Source: Neocallimastix lanati (nom. inval.)
Taxonomy: Eukaryota; Neocallimastigomycota; Neocallimastigomycetes; Neocallimastigales; Neocallimastigaceae
Direction of reading: 5' to 3'
Assembly: GCA_016946835.1 (NCBI GenBank)
Contig: JACVTC010000086.1
Coordinates: 1 to 64,000 of the forward strand
Length of the DNA stretch: 64,000 nt
Shown: positions 37,920-49,770 of the stretch, one piece after another
Numbering within the stretch: the first letter of the stretch is position 1
How the letters are laid out: every line of letters begins with the position of its first letter
Position numbers and translations under genes: made by a program
The notes under the pieces: model-generated
Databases searched by the model: none
What the model saw: the letters and a program-made list of their open reading frames with translations, nothing else
What the model was told of the DNA's origin: nothing

Positions 37920-38856
37920 CGTTCATCATTTTGTTCAGATTCTGGGCAGTCAACTTCATTATGTCCGATCCTCATACAATTTACGCAAAAATTAATTTTT
38001 AAGTCGGAGAGCTTTTGTGTTATTTCTTTTATTTCTTCATCATTTATGCTTTGTTTTGCATTATTTCTATTATTATTAGTATTTTTATTTAATTGTTCTT
38101 TATATTGATAATAATTATTGTACTTATTATTGTAGTTACTATTATAGGATTTATTATTATAAAAATTTTTATTTTGATATCCATACGTTGAACTATTAGC
38201 GTTATTATTATTTCCTTCCTTATTTTTATTATTTGGAGAATAAAAATTAATATAAGAACTTTCGGATTGCCTTTTTGTAGAATTATGGCTAGTAGTTTTC
38301 TCTTTTGAAGGATTTTTATTTTTATTTTCTTTAATAAGGTTCATAATCTTTTCTTTCTTCGAAGTGATTTTCTGAGCTTCTTCTAAGGTTGTTGGTTCTT
38401 CCTCCATTAAGCTTTCGTATATTTTATTCCAATTACGAAAAGCATTTATATAATAAGATGTTACGATAACATCTGAGATTACCACAGTTTTACTTATTTG
38501 GTTTAGCAATTCAGAGAATCGTATGTCAAAGTCTGTAATTGTTTCATCTTTACGTATAGTAATAGATGAAAGTTCCAGAAGTCTGGAATTCTTTGACGCA
38601 GTTTTCTTATAATACTTTGCTAAATTTGTTAATATAGTATCATATTCATCTGGTATTTTTTTATTTAGAGAATTATAAACTATTGTCCTTGCAACACCAT
38701 CTGTTATTGCAATTAAATAATCTATTTTCTCTCTTTCTTCGCTTACTTTAAAAGTAAGACACCAATGTTCGAATGCAAACTTCCATTCATCGAATGCAAC
38801 TTTTGTTTTTCCGAGAATGGGAAGTCTGTTGAACGTTATTAATTTTATTTGATTTT

Positions 38857-38860
<4 letters not shown>
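37910..38860 (-). CDS. gag: Gag protein of element 2
   Basis: 316 residues from ATG 38860. The N-terminal capsid region (LITFNRLPILGKTKV, EWKFAFEHWC) matches element 3. The middle carries ITSKKEKIMNLIKENK, then an N/Y-rich linker, and a zinc knuckle CVNCMRIGHNEVDC (CX2CX4HX4C) near the C-terminus. The stop overlaps the slippery site. 27 A residues directly precede the ATG (38861-38887). It acts as the virus-like particle protein in the cytoplasm by family knowledge. Confidence 0.93.
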
Positions 38861-38890
<30 letters not shown>

Positions 38891-38948
38891 TATTTTTATT
38901 TTATTTTATTTTACTTATATATGCTACTTTATTGTATCACTATATATG

Positions 38949-38996
<48 letters not shown>

Positions 38997-39197
38997 TATA
39001 TATATATATTATTTACTTATATTATTTGTATTATTTTACTTATTTATATTTATATTATTTAACTTATTTATATTATTTAACTTATTTTATTATTTTCTTC
39101 ATTTAATATATATTATCTTTTCTTTGTTTTATATATAAACTAAGATTAATTTTTAATATCTAAAAATTATATATTATTACTAGTTCTATAATGGTTA

Positions 39198-39254
<57 letters not shown>

Positions 39255-39570
39255 TAATAATAATTAATTATAATTTAATTTACTATATTTTTATTAATTG
39301 TGTAACTTATAATTTTTTTTAAAATAATTATATCAATAATTTTAAATTAATTATTACATTAATCTATTTTAATTAATTTCTGCTAAATATTTTATAACTA
39401 TGATTTAATGGTTTTCTTTTATTTATTATTAATTTTCACTTAAGTATTTTACCTCATTGGGTTTTACATAAGAATAACTTTAATTACCTCATTGGGTTTT
39501 ATTTTTTTTTTTTTATAGAATAAAGAATTCTACTTACCTCACCGGGCTTAGTTAGGATTCTCCACCAGTT
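38861..39570 (-). other. Element 2 leader: poly-A before gag, AT repeats, primer site
   Basis: On the coding strand 27 A abut the gag ATG (38861-38887). Further up are another long A-tract (38955-38993), TA repeats (38993-39010, 39197-39221) and a third A-tract. The primer site aggattctccacca (plus 39554-39567) lies 3 nt inside the LTR. Just before it, the repeated ttacctcattgggtttta near 39448-39500 forms a short direct repeat. No open frame. Confidence 0.7.
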
Positions 39571-40244
39571 TGACAAATGTTGATTATTATCTTAATTTAG
39601 AATTTACTTCTAAAAGTGATAATAATTTGTCAATTAAAAGGGTAGTTATTAACACAAAAATGTTAATTAAAACACTACAGTTTAAAATAAGAAAAGAATA
39701 TTTGTTTTTTTTTTTATAATAAAACTTTATTTATCAATATAAAATTGTACTTTTTATTATTTTGAATATTTATATTCTTAATAAAAAGTATTTAAAATAA
39801 ATGAGAATAAAAGAAAATAATTTATTAAAACTTAAATTTTAAATTTTTAATTCTTGAATTCTGATTTTTTATTTTTAAAGAAATATTTACATGTTTTTAT
39901 ATTTTTCTTTTAAGTTTAAATTATTTAAAATAAAACTATATAATTATTTTAAGTAAACACTTTTAAGATAAAATAAACAATTTTGTTATTATTAATAAGT
40001 TTCTTTTTAATTAATATTAATATCAATTTAAACTGAGATTTAATTTAAAATCGTTAAAGTAAAATAAAAGAATAATTTAATATAAAATACATTGTTCTTT
40101 AAATTAAAATAATATTTATTTAATAATTTTAAATCTTTAATTTATTTTTATTAAAATATTATTTTATAATTATCAATAACTAATTAAGAGGGTTATTATT
40201 CCATTTTATTGATTTTTCTTAATTTATAATTTGGTTATTTATCA
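39571..40244 (-). repeat. 5' LTR of element 2
   Basis: 674 bp, TGACAAATG...TTTATCA, ending 16 bp before tRNA-Trp. Confidence 0.95.
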
Positions 40245-40260
40245 ATATAAACACAAAAGG

Positions 40261-40332
40261 GGAGGGTTGGCGCAACGGTAGCGCGTCCGCCTCCAGAGCG
40301 GAAGGTTGGGTGTTCGAATCACTCACTCTCCA
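40261..40332 (+). tRNA. tRNA-Trp (anticodon CCA)
   Basis: The 72-nt cloverleaf has acceptor GGAGGGT / ACTCTCC, D-arm GCGC / GCGC, anticodon stem TCCGC / GCGGA around CTCCAGA, T-arm GGGTG / CACTC, and discriminator A. No intron. TTTTT follows at 40333. Element 2 ends 16 bp upstream. Confidence 0.96.
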
Positions 40333-41373
40333 TTTTTATCACTTTGAATTTTTGTTAATACTAAATACATTGTAAAAATTTATTTTGGATTTAATTAGTC
40401 CTTTAATAAACAAATAATAAATTTAAACAAATACTATAGCAATATACAACTCACTGTTTGAGTTGTAAAACTAGTAATAATACCTTATAAAATCTAAATT
40501 AAATAAATGTTATAATATCATTTTTTAACACAAAACTAGAACTACGTAGGGTTTACTATAATTTAGCTAATTTTATTCTTTTTAAAGCTTATTTCTTTAT
40601 TAAATATTACAATTATATTCTATAAGTATATTATGATTATTTCCAGTATTATAATTTGTATTAATAAGTAATATTAACAAGCTAGCGTTATGTTTACTTG
40701 TTATTATACATGATAGGTTAATATGTAATCCTTTGGCTTTAGTAATTAAAAATAATTAATTTAGGTTTAAAACGAATGTATTATATTATCCACTAACATT
40801 ATTATATAACCACTTTTTTATTAACTGTTTTAGAAGTACATAGTAAGTACTTTTTATAGAAATGTTCAGAAATTATAAGAAATAAACGAATATTATTATA
40901 ACTTTTATATTTTATTGTTAACCTTTTATTTATATTTAAACTTGGGTTTGTTATTTTTAATTTTATTTGTCGAATTTTCTTATATTTGTTAAAATTAATA
41001 ATAACGACTAAATTTAATCATAAAAACTTGCTAAAAATAATTATTAGAATTAATTAATAACTAACTAAAACCAATTATTAAACGATTATTATAACAGAAT
41101 AAAACTATTATTAAAATTATTTATTTAACTAATATTTATAACCAAATAAAACTAATTATTAAAATTATTTAATAAGCTAAATAATCCAATTCATAGAAAT
41201 AATTATAAATTTATTATTATAACTAAATATTAAACTGAATTAACCAAATGAAAAAAAAAATTTTTTTTATTATTATAATTATTAAAAGAAAAAGTTCTCC
41301 TTTTTTTATTGAGTAGATTTAGAGCTAATTATACTTTTACAATTATTATTATTATTATTTAATTATAAAGCCT

Positions 41374-41410
<37 letters not shown>

Positions 41411-42474
41411 AGTTTAAATTAATCATATAAAATATTAAATTGATTTTAATAATTATTCAATATATTATATTTATTAAGAATATAATTTGAACAAGTAGAA
41501 TAATATCTTTTCGAAAGAAATAGAAAAACTATTACTAATAATATTAAATCGTATTAATGTAATGGTTAAAAAAAATGATTTGAATTAAAAATACGATTTT
41601 TTCGAATGAGAGTAGTAATTACTAAATATATAAATATATTTATTAATAATTTACTCTAAATAAATAAAAATTTTTTCATTTATTTATATGTTAACAATTA
41701 ATTACAGTACATTTGTTACAAAAATTTTATAGAAATAATTTATTTACAAGATTCTTAATATAGAATCTTTTAGAAACTTTTAAAAGAATAAAAGTAAAAT
41801 TTATTTATTATCAAATATTTTAGATTTTGTGAGGAAAGGAAAATATAGAAAAGTGTAGTTTAACAAAATAAATAAATTAAAATTTGATTTAATAAATAAA
41901 TAAATAAATAAATAATAAATAATTGAATAAATAAATAAATAATAAATAAATAAATAATTGAATAAATAAATAATTGAATAAATAAATAATAATAATTAAA
42001 TAGATAAATAATAAATAAATAATTGAATAATTAAAAGTTTTTATTAATTATTTATTTTAAACTTTTATTATAAATATAATTTTTTAATTCATTTTATTTT
42101 ATTTTATTTATGACTTTATATTTTATTTTAATCCTGTAATTATTTCATAGAATAAATATAATAACAAGATTTGTATATATTTCAAATAATTATAAATAAA
42201 TAATAATAATCAATGGGTATACATAAATCAATGTAAATCAAATGACATCATAATATTAATCTATGTAATTAAATGATAAATTTATTTACTTTATTCATTG
42301 ATATATATTAATAAAACTTTTTTTTTTTTTTACATTATATAATAATAAAAATTAAAATTAAAATGTGCTTGATTTATATTTAGAGGAAGATTGGCATTTT
42401 TTGGAAAAAAAGGTACAAATTTTATCAAAAGTTGCATTTTCAGAAAAATGTTAAGAGAATAATATAATTTAAGT

Positions 42475-42534
<60 letters not shown>

Positions 42535-43135
42535 GATCAGTAATATTTAAAGATTTATAGATATTATGAAAATAAATTTATAATTATTATATTTTTATTT
42601 TACAGCAAGCAGTTATTTATGAATATTTAATTGAATTTTTTTTTTATTTGTTGTAATGAAAGACAAGATTACAGTAATTAAATACTTTAGTTAAATAAAA
42701 AATATTTATTTATTTAATTTTTTTTTACCAAACAATATTACATTCTTCATTTTATTATTAAGAAAACTTGTGAATAATCATTTAAATTGTAATGAAAATT
42801 CATCCGTCCTAATTTATATTTTTTCTTTTTTAAAAAAATGAATTTTTTTTTGTTTCCGTAAAATTTGATGATAAATGAATATAGAAATAGAATAAAAAAC
42901 AATAAATAAAGGATAATTTTTCAGTGATATCAAATAATAAATTAATAATAAATAAATAAATAAATAAATAATAAATAATAAATAATAAATAATAAATAAT
43001 AAATAATAAATAATTAATAATTAATAATTAATAATTAAATAAATAAATAATAATTGAATAATTAAATAAATAATAATTGAATAATTAAATAATAAATAAT
43101 AAATAATAAATAATTAAGTAAATAAATAATAATTG
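40333..43135. other. AT-rich region with homopolymers and microsatellites
   Basis: No gene recognised. It holds an A-run (41375-41408), aaataaataaat arrays (41880-42030), a 50-nt T-run (42480-42529), and aataataaat arrays from 42945 that continue past 43200. Confidence 0.6.
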
Positions 43136-43140
43136 AATAA

Positions 43141-43676
43141 TTAAATAAATAATAATTGAATAATTAAATAAATAATAATTGAATAATTAAATAATAAATA
43201 ATAAATAATAAATAATATTTCTCTCACATGGTGTAATTTATGATCTTCATAATCCATGATTATATAACATTGTGTGTTTTGATTAAAACCAAGAAATATA
43301 CTCTTTTTAGCGTTAGGAAAGAATTTTCCCTTATTTTGTGAAAAATCTTTTAGTAAGTAATGCATCCCCAAACTCTTAGATATTTGATATCTACTTTTTT
43401 TTTATAATGTACTTTATCAGGAATCTTATTAACTATTCCACTATGAGACATTTTGTTGTAAATGAGATTAGCATATGTAATTGCATAATCCCATAAATTA
43501 TCACATATTTTACTCCAAAAGATTAAAGTTTTAGTACTTGAAATAATGGTTTGATTAAAACGTCTTACTATGCCATTACTTTCAGGATTGTAGGGAGGTG
43601 AATATTCTTTTTTAATACCGTTTTCGCAGCAGAATTTTTTAATTCGAATATTGTCAAATTCTTTTCCATGATCCAA
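43141..43676 (-). pseudogene. Ty1/copia integrase relic
   Basis: Minus-strand reading gives the end of a copia integrase core (DHGKEFDN, CENGIKKEYSPPYNPESNG, RFNQTI) and the conserved LRVWGC. A frameshift at WGCITY then moves the frame to LLKDF and KKSIFLGFNQNTQCY, the usual downstream copia motif. No LTRs, protease or RT are nearby. A broken, 5'- and 3'-truncated fragment. Confidence 0.8.
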
Positions 43677-43800
43677 TTTTCTTCAATTTAAATATCTCAC
43701 AAGTTTTAGGTCTTCTGGTTGGTAATATTTCTTCGTTAGTTTGACCTGATTTCTCCTATCCCTTCACAATTTGTTTTCATTTTCATATTAATGTTGCTTC

Positions 43801-44520
43801 TTAATTCCATTTTCTGTGTTTAATAAATTTTCTCAATAAGTATTCCTCTCTGGTTTCTTCAGGTAGTTGCATATCGATATTCACTGTTAATTCGAAGGCC
43901 GAAAGCAATTCATCCCACTCTTTCTCTTGTTCATTTAATAAACGTAAATATATGCCAATTTCCTTGTTCCTATTTTCCATTTTGCCGTTAGTCTCAGGGT
44001 GGTAGGATATTGCGGTTTTTATGTAAATGTTGTATAAATCCAAGAATCCTTTTGTTTAAGTAGATACAAACTGTGTTTCATTGTCTGTTATAAGTATTTC
44101 AGGTATTTCATGACGATTAAACACTTCTGCGATAAAGTCGATATTATCCGTAGATTCTGTCTTTTGAAGAGGTTTGGCTTCAACCCATTCCGTAAAATAG
44201 TCTACTAACACTACTTTGTATGTATTGATTGTTCCTTTTTGCAATATATAGATATCCAATTAATTCGGTCCAACCCGTAGAAATGGTGCTTCTGCCGGGG
44301 TAGATATACTTTTAGGAGTCCTTTGGATATGGTCTTGGACGGAAAACTTGACACTTGTGACACGTTTTGACTATCAATTTTCACCTCTCGAAATACAGAA
44401 ACATACACTTTCCAATTAAGGGAAAAAATATCCTATTTATTTCCCCGTTGAAACGTAGCCGGAGTACTAGTGAAACCGAAAGGCATTACTACAAAATTAT
44501 AATTTCCAAACTATGGGATG
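43801..44520 (-). pseudogene. Ty3/gypsy pol relic with RT joined to integrase
   Basis: Minus-strand pieces in different frames: an RT motif region (FGNYNFVVMPFG) at about 44440-44515, then directly the integrase finger CHKCQ (about 44345-44365), a core fragment VDYFTEWVEA / ITDNETQF, and YHPETNGKMENRNKE, ending LLRKFIKHRKW. RNase H and the RT catalytic site are missing, so the RT and integrase parts were joined by a deletion of over 1 kb. Several frameshifts. Confidence 0.78.
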
Positions 44521-44569
44521 TGATTGAAAACATGGATGAAATAAATAGATCAGATGAATTCCCTAATGA

Positions 44570-44722
44570 TATTTGATGGAGAATTAATTAATTTAGTAAT
44601 TATGAAGAATGAAAATGATGTTGAAAATAATGTTGTAAATAGGATTGAAGATATTTCAATGAATAATAAAATAAATATTGAGAATATTGATGGCGAAGAA
44701 TTAATATATACAATTTCTTAGA
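44570..44722 (+). pseudogene. Unassigned open stretch
   Basis: A plus-strand frame of about 50 codons (DGELINLVIMKNEND ... DGEELIYTIS) ends at TAG 44719-44721. N/E/D-rich like retroelement linkers. No domain recognised; may be a further retroelement relic. Confidence 0.25.
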
Positions 44723-44757
44723 CGAAGAAATGGATCATGTTTGTCCACTAGACTAGA

Positions 44758-45012
44758 TAATCCATTTATTTTATTTTATTTTATTTTATTTTATTTTATT
44801 TTATTTTATTTTATTTTATTTTATTTTATTTTATTTTATTTTATTTTATTTTATTTTATTTTATTTTATTTTATTTTATTCAATCTGTACTTTATATTTA
44901 TATTTAAAATATTTATTTTATTTTATTTTATATTATTTTATTTTATTTTATTCAATTTGTACTTTATATTTATATTTAAAATATTTATTTTATTTTATAT
45001 TACTTTATTTTA
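44758..45012. repeat. TTTTA pentanucleotide satellite with caatctgtactttatattt units
   Basis: About 24 tandem ttttatttta units (44758-44880), then two copies of caat(c/t)tgtactttatatttatattt, each followed by more ttttat. The same caatctgtacttta word separates ttttat blocks at 51860-52130. Confidence 0.9.
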
Positions 45013-45595
45013 GTTCAATAGAAAACTTACCTTTACAATATTATAGACTCAGGTTTTGGATAAAAAATTAACTATACAGGTAGGGAAATAATTATCATGT
45101 TTTAATATATTTATTTTTTTTTATTATTTTATTTATTATAATTTTTTTAATAATCAATATTTTTTATTAATAATTAATTGCTGTTTTTATTAATACATAG
45201 CTTGGTATTATGAAATTTAAGTAATATTTATATACTCTTTCGAATTTAAATTATAATTAATTATTTAAAATTAAATAGTTTATATAGAATTATTAAATTA
45301 TATCAATAATTCATTTTTGTGTTAATCTTATTTTTATAAATATAATAAAATAATAATAAAGTATGATTTAATTAGGATTAAATATATAATAAATATATAT
45401 AAAATAATTTTTATTTATATTTATTATATATGAAAATTAGTTATTCAAGTTAAATAATTTTATATAATAAAATAAGTAAATAAATTATATTTGAAATAAA
45501 ATAATAGTTAATTATTTTAAATTTTATAATACTATTTAATTAATTTTTAAAATAAATTTTTAATAAAATTATATAATTTGAATATAAATTTTTAT
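45013..45595. other. AT-rich spacer
   Basis: No open frame, RNA or repeat partner recognised. Confidence 0.5.
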
Positions 45596-45599
45596 ACTA

Positions 45600-46375
45600 G
45601 TCTTTGTTAAAGTTTTCCTCTGCTTTCAGAGTCCATCGATAATGATTAATAAAAATTTCAAGCAATAGTTCATTCGATAACTTATTAATATCTTTGGTAG
45701 GTTTAGCAGTAATATCAAAAGGTTGCTGATCCTTCCTACTATACACTAATTCAAAACTCAAATGTTTTGTTACTTTATTTTAAGTAGTTCTAAGAGCTCA
45801 CAAAGCGAATAGAAATACTTTATCCCAATCCTTATTCATAAAACCAAACAACCATAATAATTTACCAATTTCTTTATTACGATTTTTCTCAAGTCCATTA
45901 CTTTCCGAATGATATGTAAAGGTAAATTTCACATAGACATCATAGAGATCTAAAAATATCTTGGTCATATTTTAAGTAAACTGAACACCATTATCAGTTG
46001 TAATTATAATGTACACCATATTGAGTAAAAACATTAATTAAGAACTTTGTTATATCATTTAATGCTATTTTTTCTGTAGGCTCTGTTTCAACTAATTTAG
46101 TAAAGTAACTACTGTTTCAATAATACATTGGTTATTATTTTTAGTTTTAATTAAAGGTCCAATAATATCTAAACCCAAACGTTTAAATGACCTTCTAACT
46201 TAATTGGGATTCTTTCGTTAGTTTCTGGATATTATTGTGAGCTATTTAACTGATATTTATTACAATTTTGTACCACTCTTTTAATATCCATTACCATATT
46301 ATTCCAACAATAACTTTTTCAAAGCCATTGATAAGTTTTATAATGACCTTCATGACCTATCTATATATAAAAAAT
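45600..46375 (-). pseudogene. Integrase relic of an element 1-like gypsy
   Basis: Minus-strand reading resembles the element 1 integrase from the zinc finger side to the C-terminal part: SFELVYSRKDQQPFDI, SNGL.KNRNKEIGKLLW and a TENI-like stretch. Several in-frame stops and frameshifts. It is a decayed copy of the same lineage as element 1. Confidence 0.75.
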
Positions 46376-46505
46376 TCAATGAAAAAAAAATAATAAATAA
46401 TATAAAATATAATAATTTAATAAAATAAAATAATAATTCAATTTATAAATTTATCCAAATTTATATAATTAATACAATTTTAAATTTCATTTAAATTTAA
46501 TTTAA

Positions 46506-47200
46506 ATGAAATTAAGTCTTCCAATTTTATTAAAAAAATTTAAAGAGAAATCCTTTTCAGAACCAAAAAAGCCAATAAAAGATCCTGATGTTGATAATAT
46601 AACCAAACGAATGAAAAACTTAACTATTAATATGAGTTTCTACTGTAAGGAAAAGGGTCATTTCCAGAATAAATGTCCTAAACTCAAAAGTTGTTGTTGA
46701 AAAAAATTACCAAGAATACTATGAAAATAAAAATTTAAATCACTAAAAAGGAGAAGAAACACACCCATTGTCAATTAAATTATTTCAATCAAATTTCAAA
46801 TAATTTTGAAGAAGAGACACAACAAGATCAATATCAAGAAGTTCGAAGTATAGAATTAGAATCAGAAAATGAAAAAGTATTTCATAATGAAGAATCTGAC
46901 TTATAAGAAAATGAAATATTTATTGTGCTAAAATTAAATGAAAAAAAAAAGATATTGGTAAACTATGATCTAGTAAAGAAAAGAAAATTCATCGCAGTCT
47001 TAAAGACAATCCAAGACCAATCATAACGCCTGAATTAAGAAAGAAAAAGAAAATTAATTAATAGAAAACTCAAAGCAAAAACAAACTCAGAGTTAGGTCC
47101 GCTCTTCAATACTTGCACAACATTTAATTAATAAAGAAAAAGAAAAGGAAAAAGAACTTTGTGATAAAGAACAAGCTAATACTTTTGAATAATAAATTTA
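46506..47200 (+). pseudogene. Gag end and pol start relic of an element 1-like gypsy
   Basis: A plus-strand frame (46506-46700) carries DPDVDNITKRMKNLTINMSFYC then KEKGHFQNKCPKL, an element 1-type zinc knuckle whose first Cys is replaced by Ser. Further on, KIHRSLKDNPRPIITPELRK (about 46981-47045) and NKEKEKEKEL match the element 1 Pol N-terminus. Stops and frameshifts abound. It is in the opposite orientation to the relic at 45600-46375. Confidence 0.75.
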
Positions 47201-47740
47201 ACCTATTGAAACTGACGAATCGAGTATAGCTTCTATATTGTGAGTGGTTTAATAGGGTATTTGTGAAAAGGGTTAATACTACGACATGTTAGCCTCTGAC
47301 ATATATATAAGTTATATATACTGTTGGGAAGCAGTAATTAACTTATAAATTACCCATTATACATTCAACAAGGTTAAGGTGTTCACACACCTGACTCAGA
47401 TAAATTCAATTAATATACCGAAATACTAAGGTCCCTCTGTATGGTTGGCAGTTGTAATATAAATAAACAAATAACCAATAATAAATAAAAAAAAATATTT
47501 CTTTTTTAAGTATTTTTAGTAATTGTATTAAAATTATTTTTTATTTTTATAAAAATAACATTCTATTAAAAAAAATAAATATTATTTGTCCAATTAGAAC
47601 ATGATAATATTTAAAATAGCAATGTGAAATAAAAGTAATATTCAAAATTAAGTTTTTAAATAAATTTAGAAAAATATTCACAGGAAACGAACCTCACCTC
47701 AAAGATAATAAGATTTCTCTTTAAAGAGAATTCTTTTTCC
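47201..47740. other. Non-coding stretch between relics
   Basis: A slightly GC-richer patch at 47225-47460 (tgttgggaagcagtaattaa, ctaaggtccctctgtatgg) may be a piece of an LTR or LINE end, but I found no second copy. The rest is AT-rich. Confidence 0.35.
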
Positions 47741-47743
47741 AGA

Positions 47744-48610
47744 TTAAGGTTTGAATCGACAATAAAAGAAATTATGATCTTCTCCTTTAGAGGTATTGAC
47801 CCTGCTAACTTGTCTTAATGCATTTTCAACGTTGACACTTCTGGTTAGTTTGCACTTATACCGTCGGAAGAGCAACCCTTGTCTAGTACTAGCCCTAGGC
47901 ATTATTTCTGTAAAGAGGAGTAGCAAATAGCATCAAGAATAAGTGTTTTAGAATAATCAACCAGAAATGATTCGGTTCTTAACCAAAACATCCCATTCCT
48001 TTTTATATTTTAAATTAATAATATCTGCATCTCTTCCACCAAGAAGGAAGTTTATGTAGTAGCTACCACATCATATATATATTTACATACTCATTATTTA
48101 GAAAATTAATAATATTAGCACGTTTTCACCGATTGACCTATTTTACTGCATTATTAGTATGGATACTATTATTTTCACTTTCAAAACTATTTCTATTATA
48201 AACAGTATTATTTCTACTGTTATTATTATTAATATTATACTCTTTGTTACTACCATCAGAATCAATACTTGATTCTATATTGTTCATATCTAAGATAATA
48301 GTGTTTACATTACTATTTGATATTGGACAATATTTTCTAGTAACAAACAATTTTTCATAAAGTTTTTCAATATCCATAAAATATTTCATTCGAAATTCAC
48401 GTAAAAGATAGCATTTAGAAAACCAATGTTCCAATCGAGTATTACTATTTTTTCTATAACAACAAGGACATCGTTCTGGACAGTCGTTTTCAATCATATT
48501 GGCGGCTTTGGTGACAGGAGCATTAAATTTATATCCACATTTGGTACGAAGTATCCATCGTAAACCAATGCTATATTCAGGATACTTAAAATTGAGCTTT
48601 AGGTAGCTTA
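47744..48610 (-). pseudogene. LINE 3' relic A (end of ORF2)
   Basis: Minus-strand frame YPEYSIGLRWILRTKCGYKF (about 48590-48530), then CPERCPCCYRK ... LEHWFSKC, a CCHC knuckle of the kind found after the RT domain of non-LTR retrotransposons. An N/S-rich linker follows, then FLLGGRDAD, and a C-terminal part with RSVNVENALRQVSRVN. The frame changes and a stop after 48138 show decay. Relic B (56441-57540) has the same order of blocks, which supports the assignment. Confidence 0.65.
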
Positions 48611-49770
48611 TATTTTCTCAAATTTATTTTTCTTATAAGTCTTAGCTTTGAACTTAGTGTATTAACGATAAACCTATTTCTTGTTACTATATAATAATTT
48701 CTCTTTAATGTAATAATACTATCATCGATTTACTAAATTATAATGTTATTTTTAAAATTATGGAGAAAATTAAATAAAGTATCTATACAAGTAAATAATA
48801 ATATGGAATTAAAGTAAATATTGACAATTAGTAAAGTTCATTGTAGAAATTTACTAACATATATTATAATTGTTTAAATTAATGTAATATCCATGAAAAT
48901 ACCTATATTTAAACATAATATAGTAAAGCAAAATAAATATATAGATTTAATTATTATTAAAAACTTAAGAAAAAAGTAAGTCAACCTAAGTGGCTTAATA
49001 ATTTATACTTTTAATAGATAAGGAAAAATCACTAAAATAAACAACTTAAATAAAATATATAAATGATAATATAATTGGATCTAAACATAAAAACACAAAG
49101 GTTAATATTAATTTTATATAAAAGTATATATATAATATATATTTATTATTATATAAAATAATAAATAATTTAAATAAAATTAGTATAAATTTTAAATATT
49201 GTAAATTAAACATATTTATATATGTAAGATGTAGGTTGTACTAATTAAATATCATTCCTAAGTTAATAGCTATATATATTTATTATTTATAAAGAAATAT
49301 TTCAATATTAATACTTAGATTACTTATTAATATTAATATAATATTGTAATTGCTTATTATTGTTAGTAATATTCCTAACATTTTCAAAACTTAATTTATA
49401 TAATAATGTCAAATTAAAGAAAATAATAAACTTTTAAAATTCCAATGATTTATTTGCTTTGAAATCAAATAGAATTAAATTAAATTTAATGCTTTTTTTA
49501 ATTTGTTGTATATTTAAAAATTTATAATTGTTTAAAATAAAATAAAGTGTATTTATTCTATAAACAGTAATATTTAAAACATTCGTCAATTAGTATATAA
49601 TCTAACTCTAATTAACATACATTTGATAACAATAATATATTGTTTAAAATAAACTAAGATTACATATTATAGTTATATATATATTATAATAAATGTATTA
49701 AATATTATCATTTAAGGAAATTAAACATTTTATTTAGCATTTATAATTCAGTAGTAACTAAATTGGAACC
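48611..49770. other. AT-rich spacer
   Basis: No coding frame, RNA or repeat identified. Confidence 0.55.

Larger units (their letters stand above)
33246..40244 (-). mobile_element. Complete Ty3/gypsy element (element 2) upstream of tRNA-Trp
   Basis: LTRs 33246-33918 and 39571-40244 differ by one T-run length as far as I can see. Gag and Pol are both open and linked by a -1 frameshift signal. A primer site and a polypurine-like tract (ggtggagga) are present. A 4-bp atat lies on both sides. The 5' LTR ends 16 bp upstream of the tRNA-Trp 5' end. The left LTR abuts the end of the element 3 LTR, so element 2 inserted between element 3 and the tRNA. This is the best candidate for an active element in the window. 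Confidence 0.95.

Noticed and set aside
41870-43210. CRISPR-like or satellite array
   Set aside because: Only short AAATA/AATAAT microsatellites with no spacers or conserved repeat; the organism is eukaryotic.
44741-45013. Hydrophobic open frame with repeated FYFIL
   Set aside because: Translation of the ttttat satellite.
46506-46700. Small host zinc-knuckle protein
   Set aside because: Sequence and downstream context match the gag end and pol start of element 1, and the first knuckle Cys is lost.
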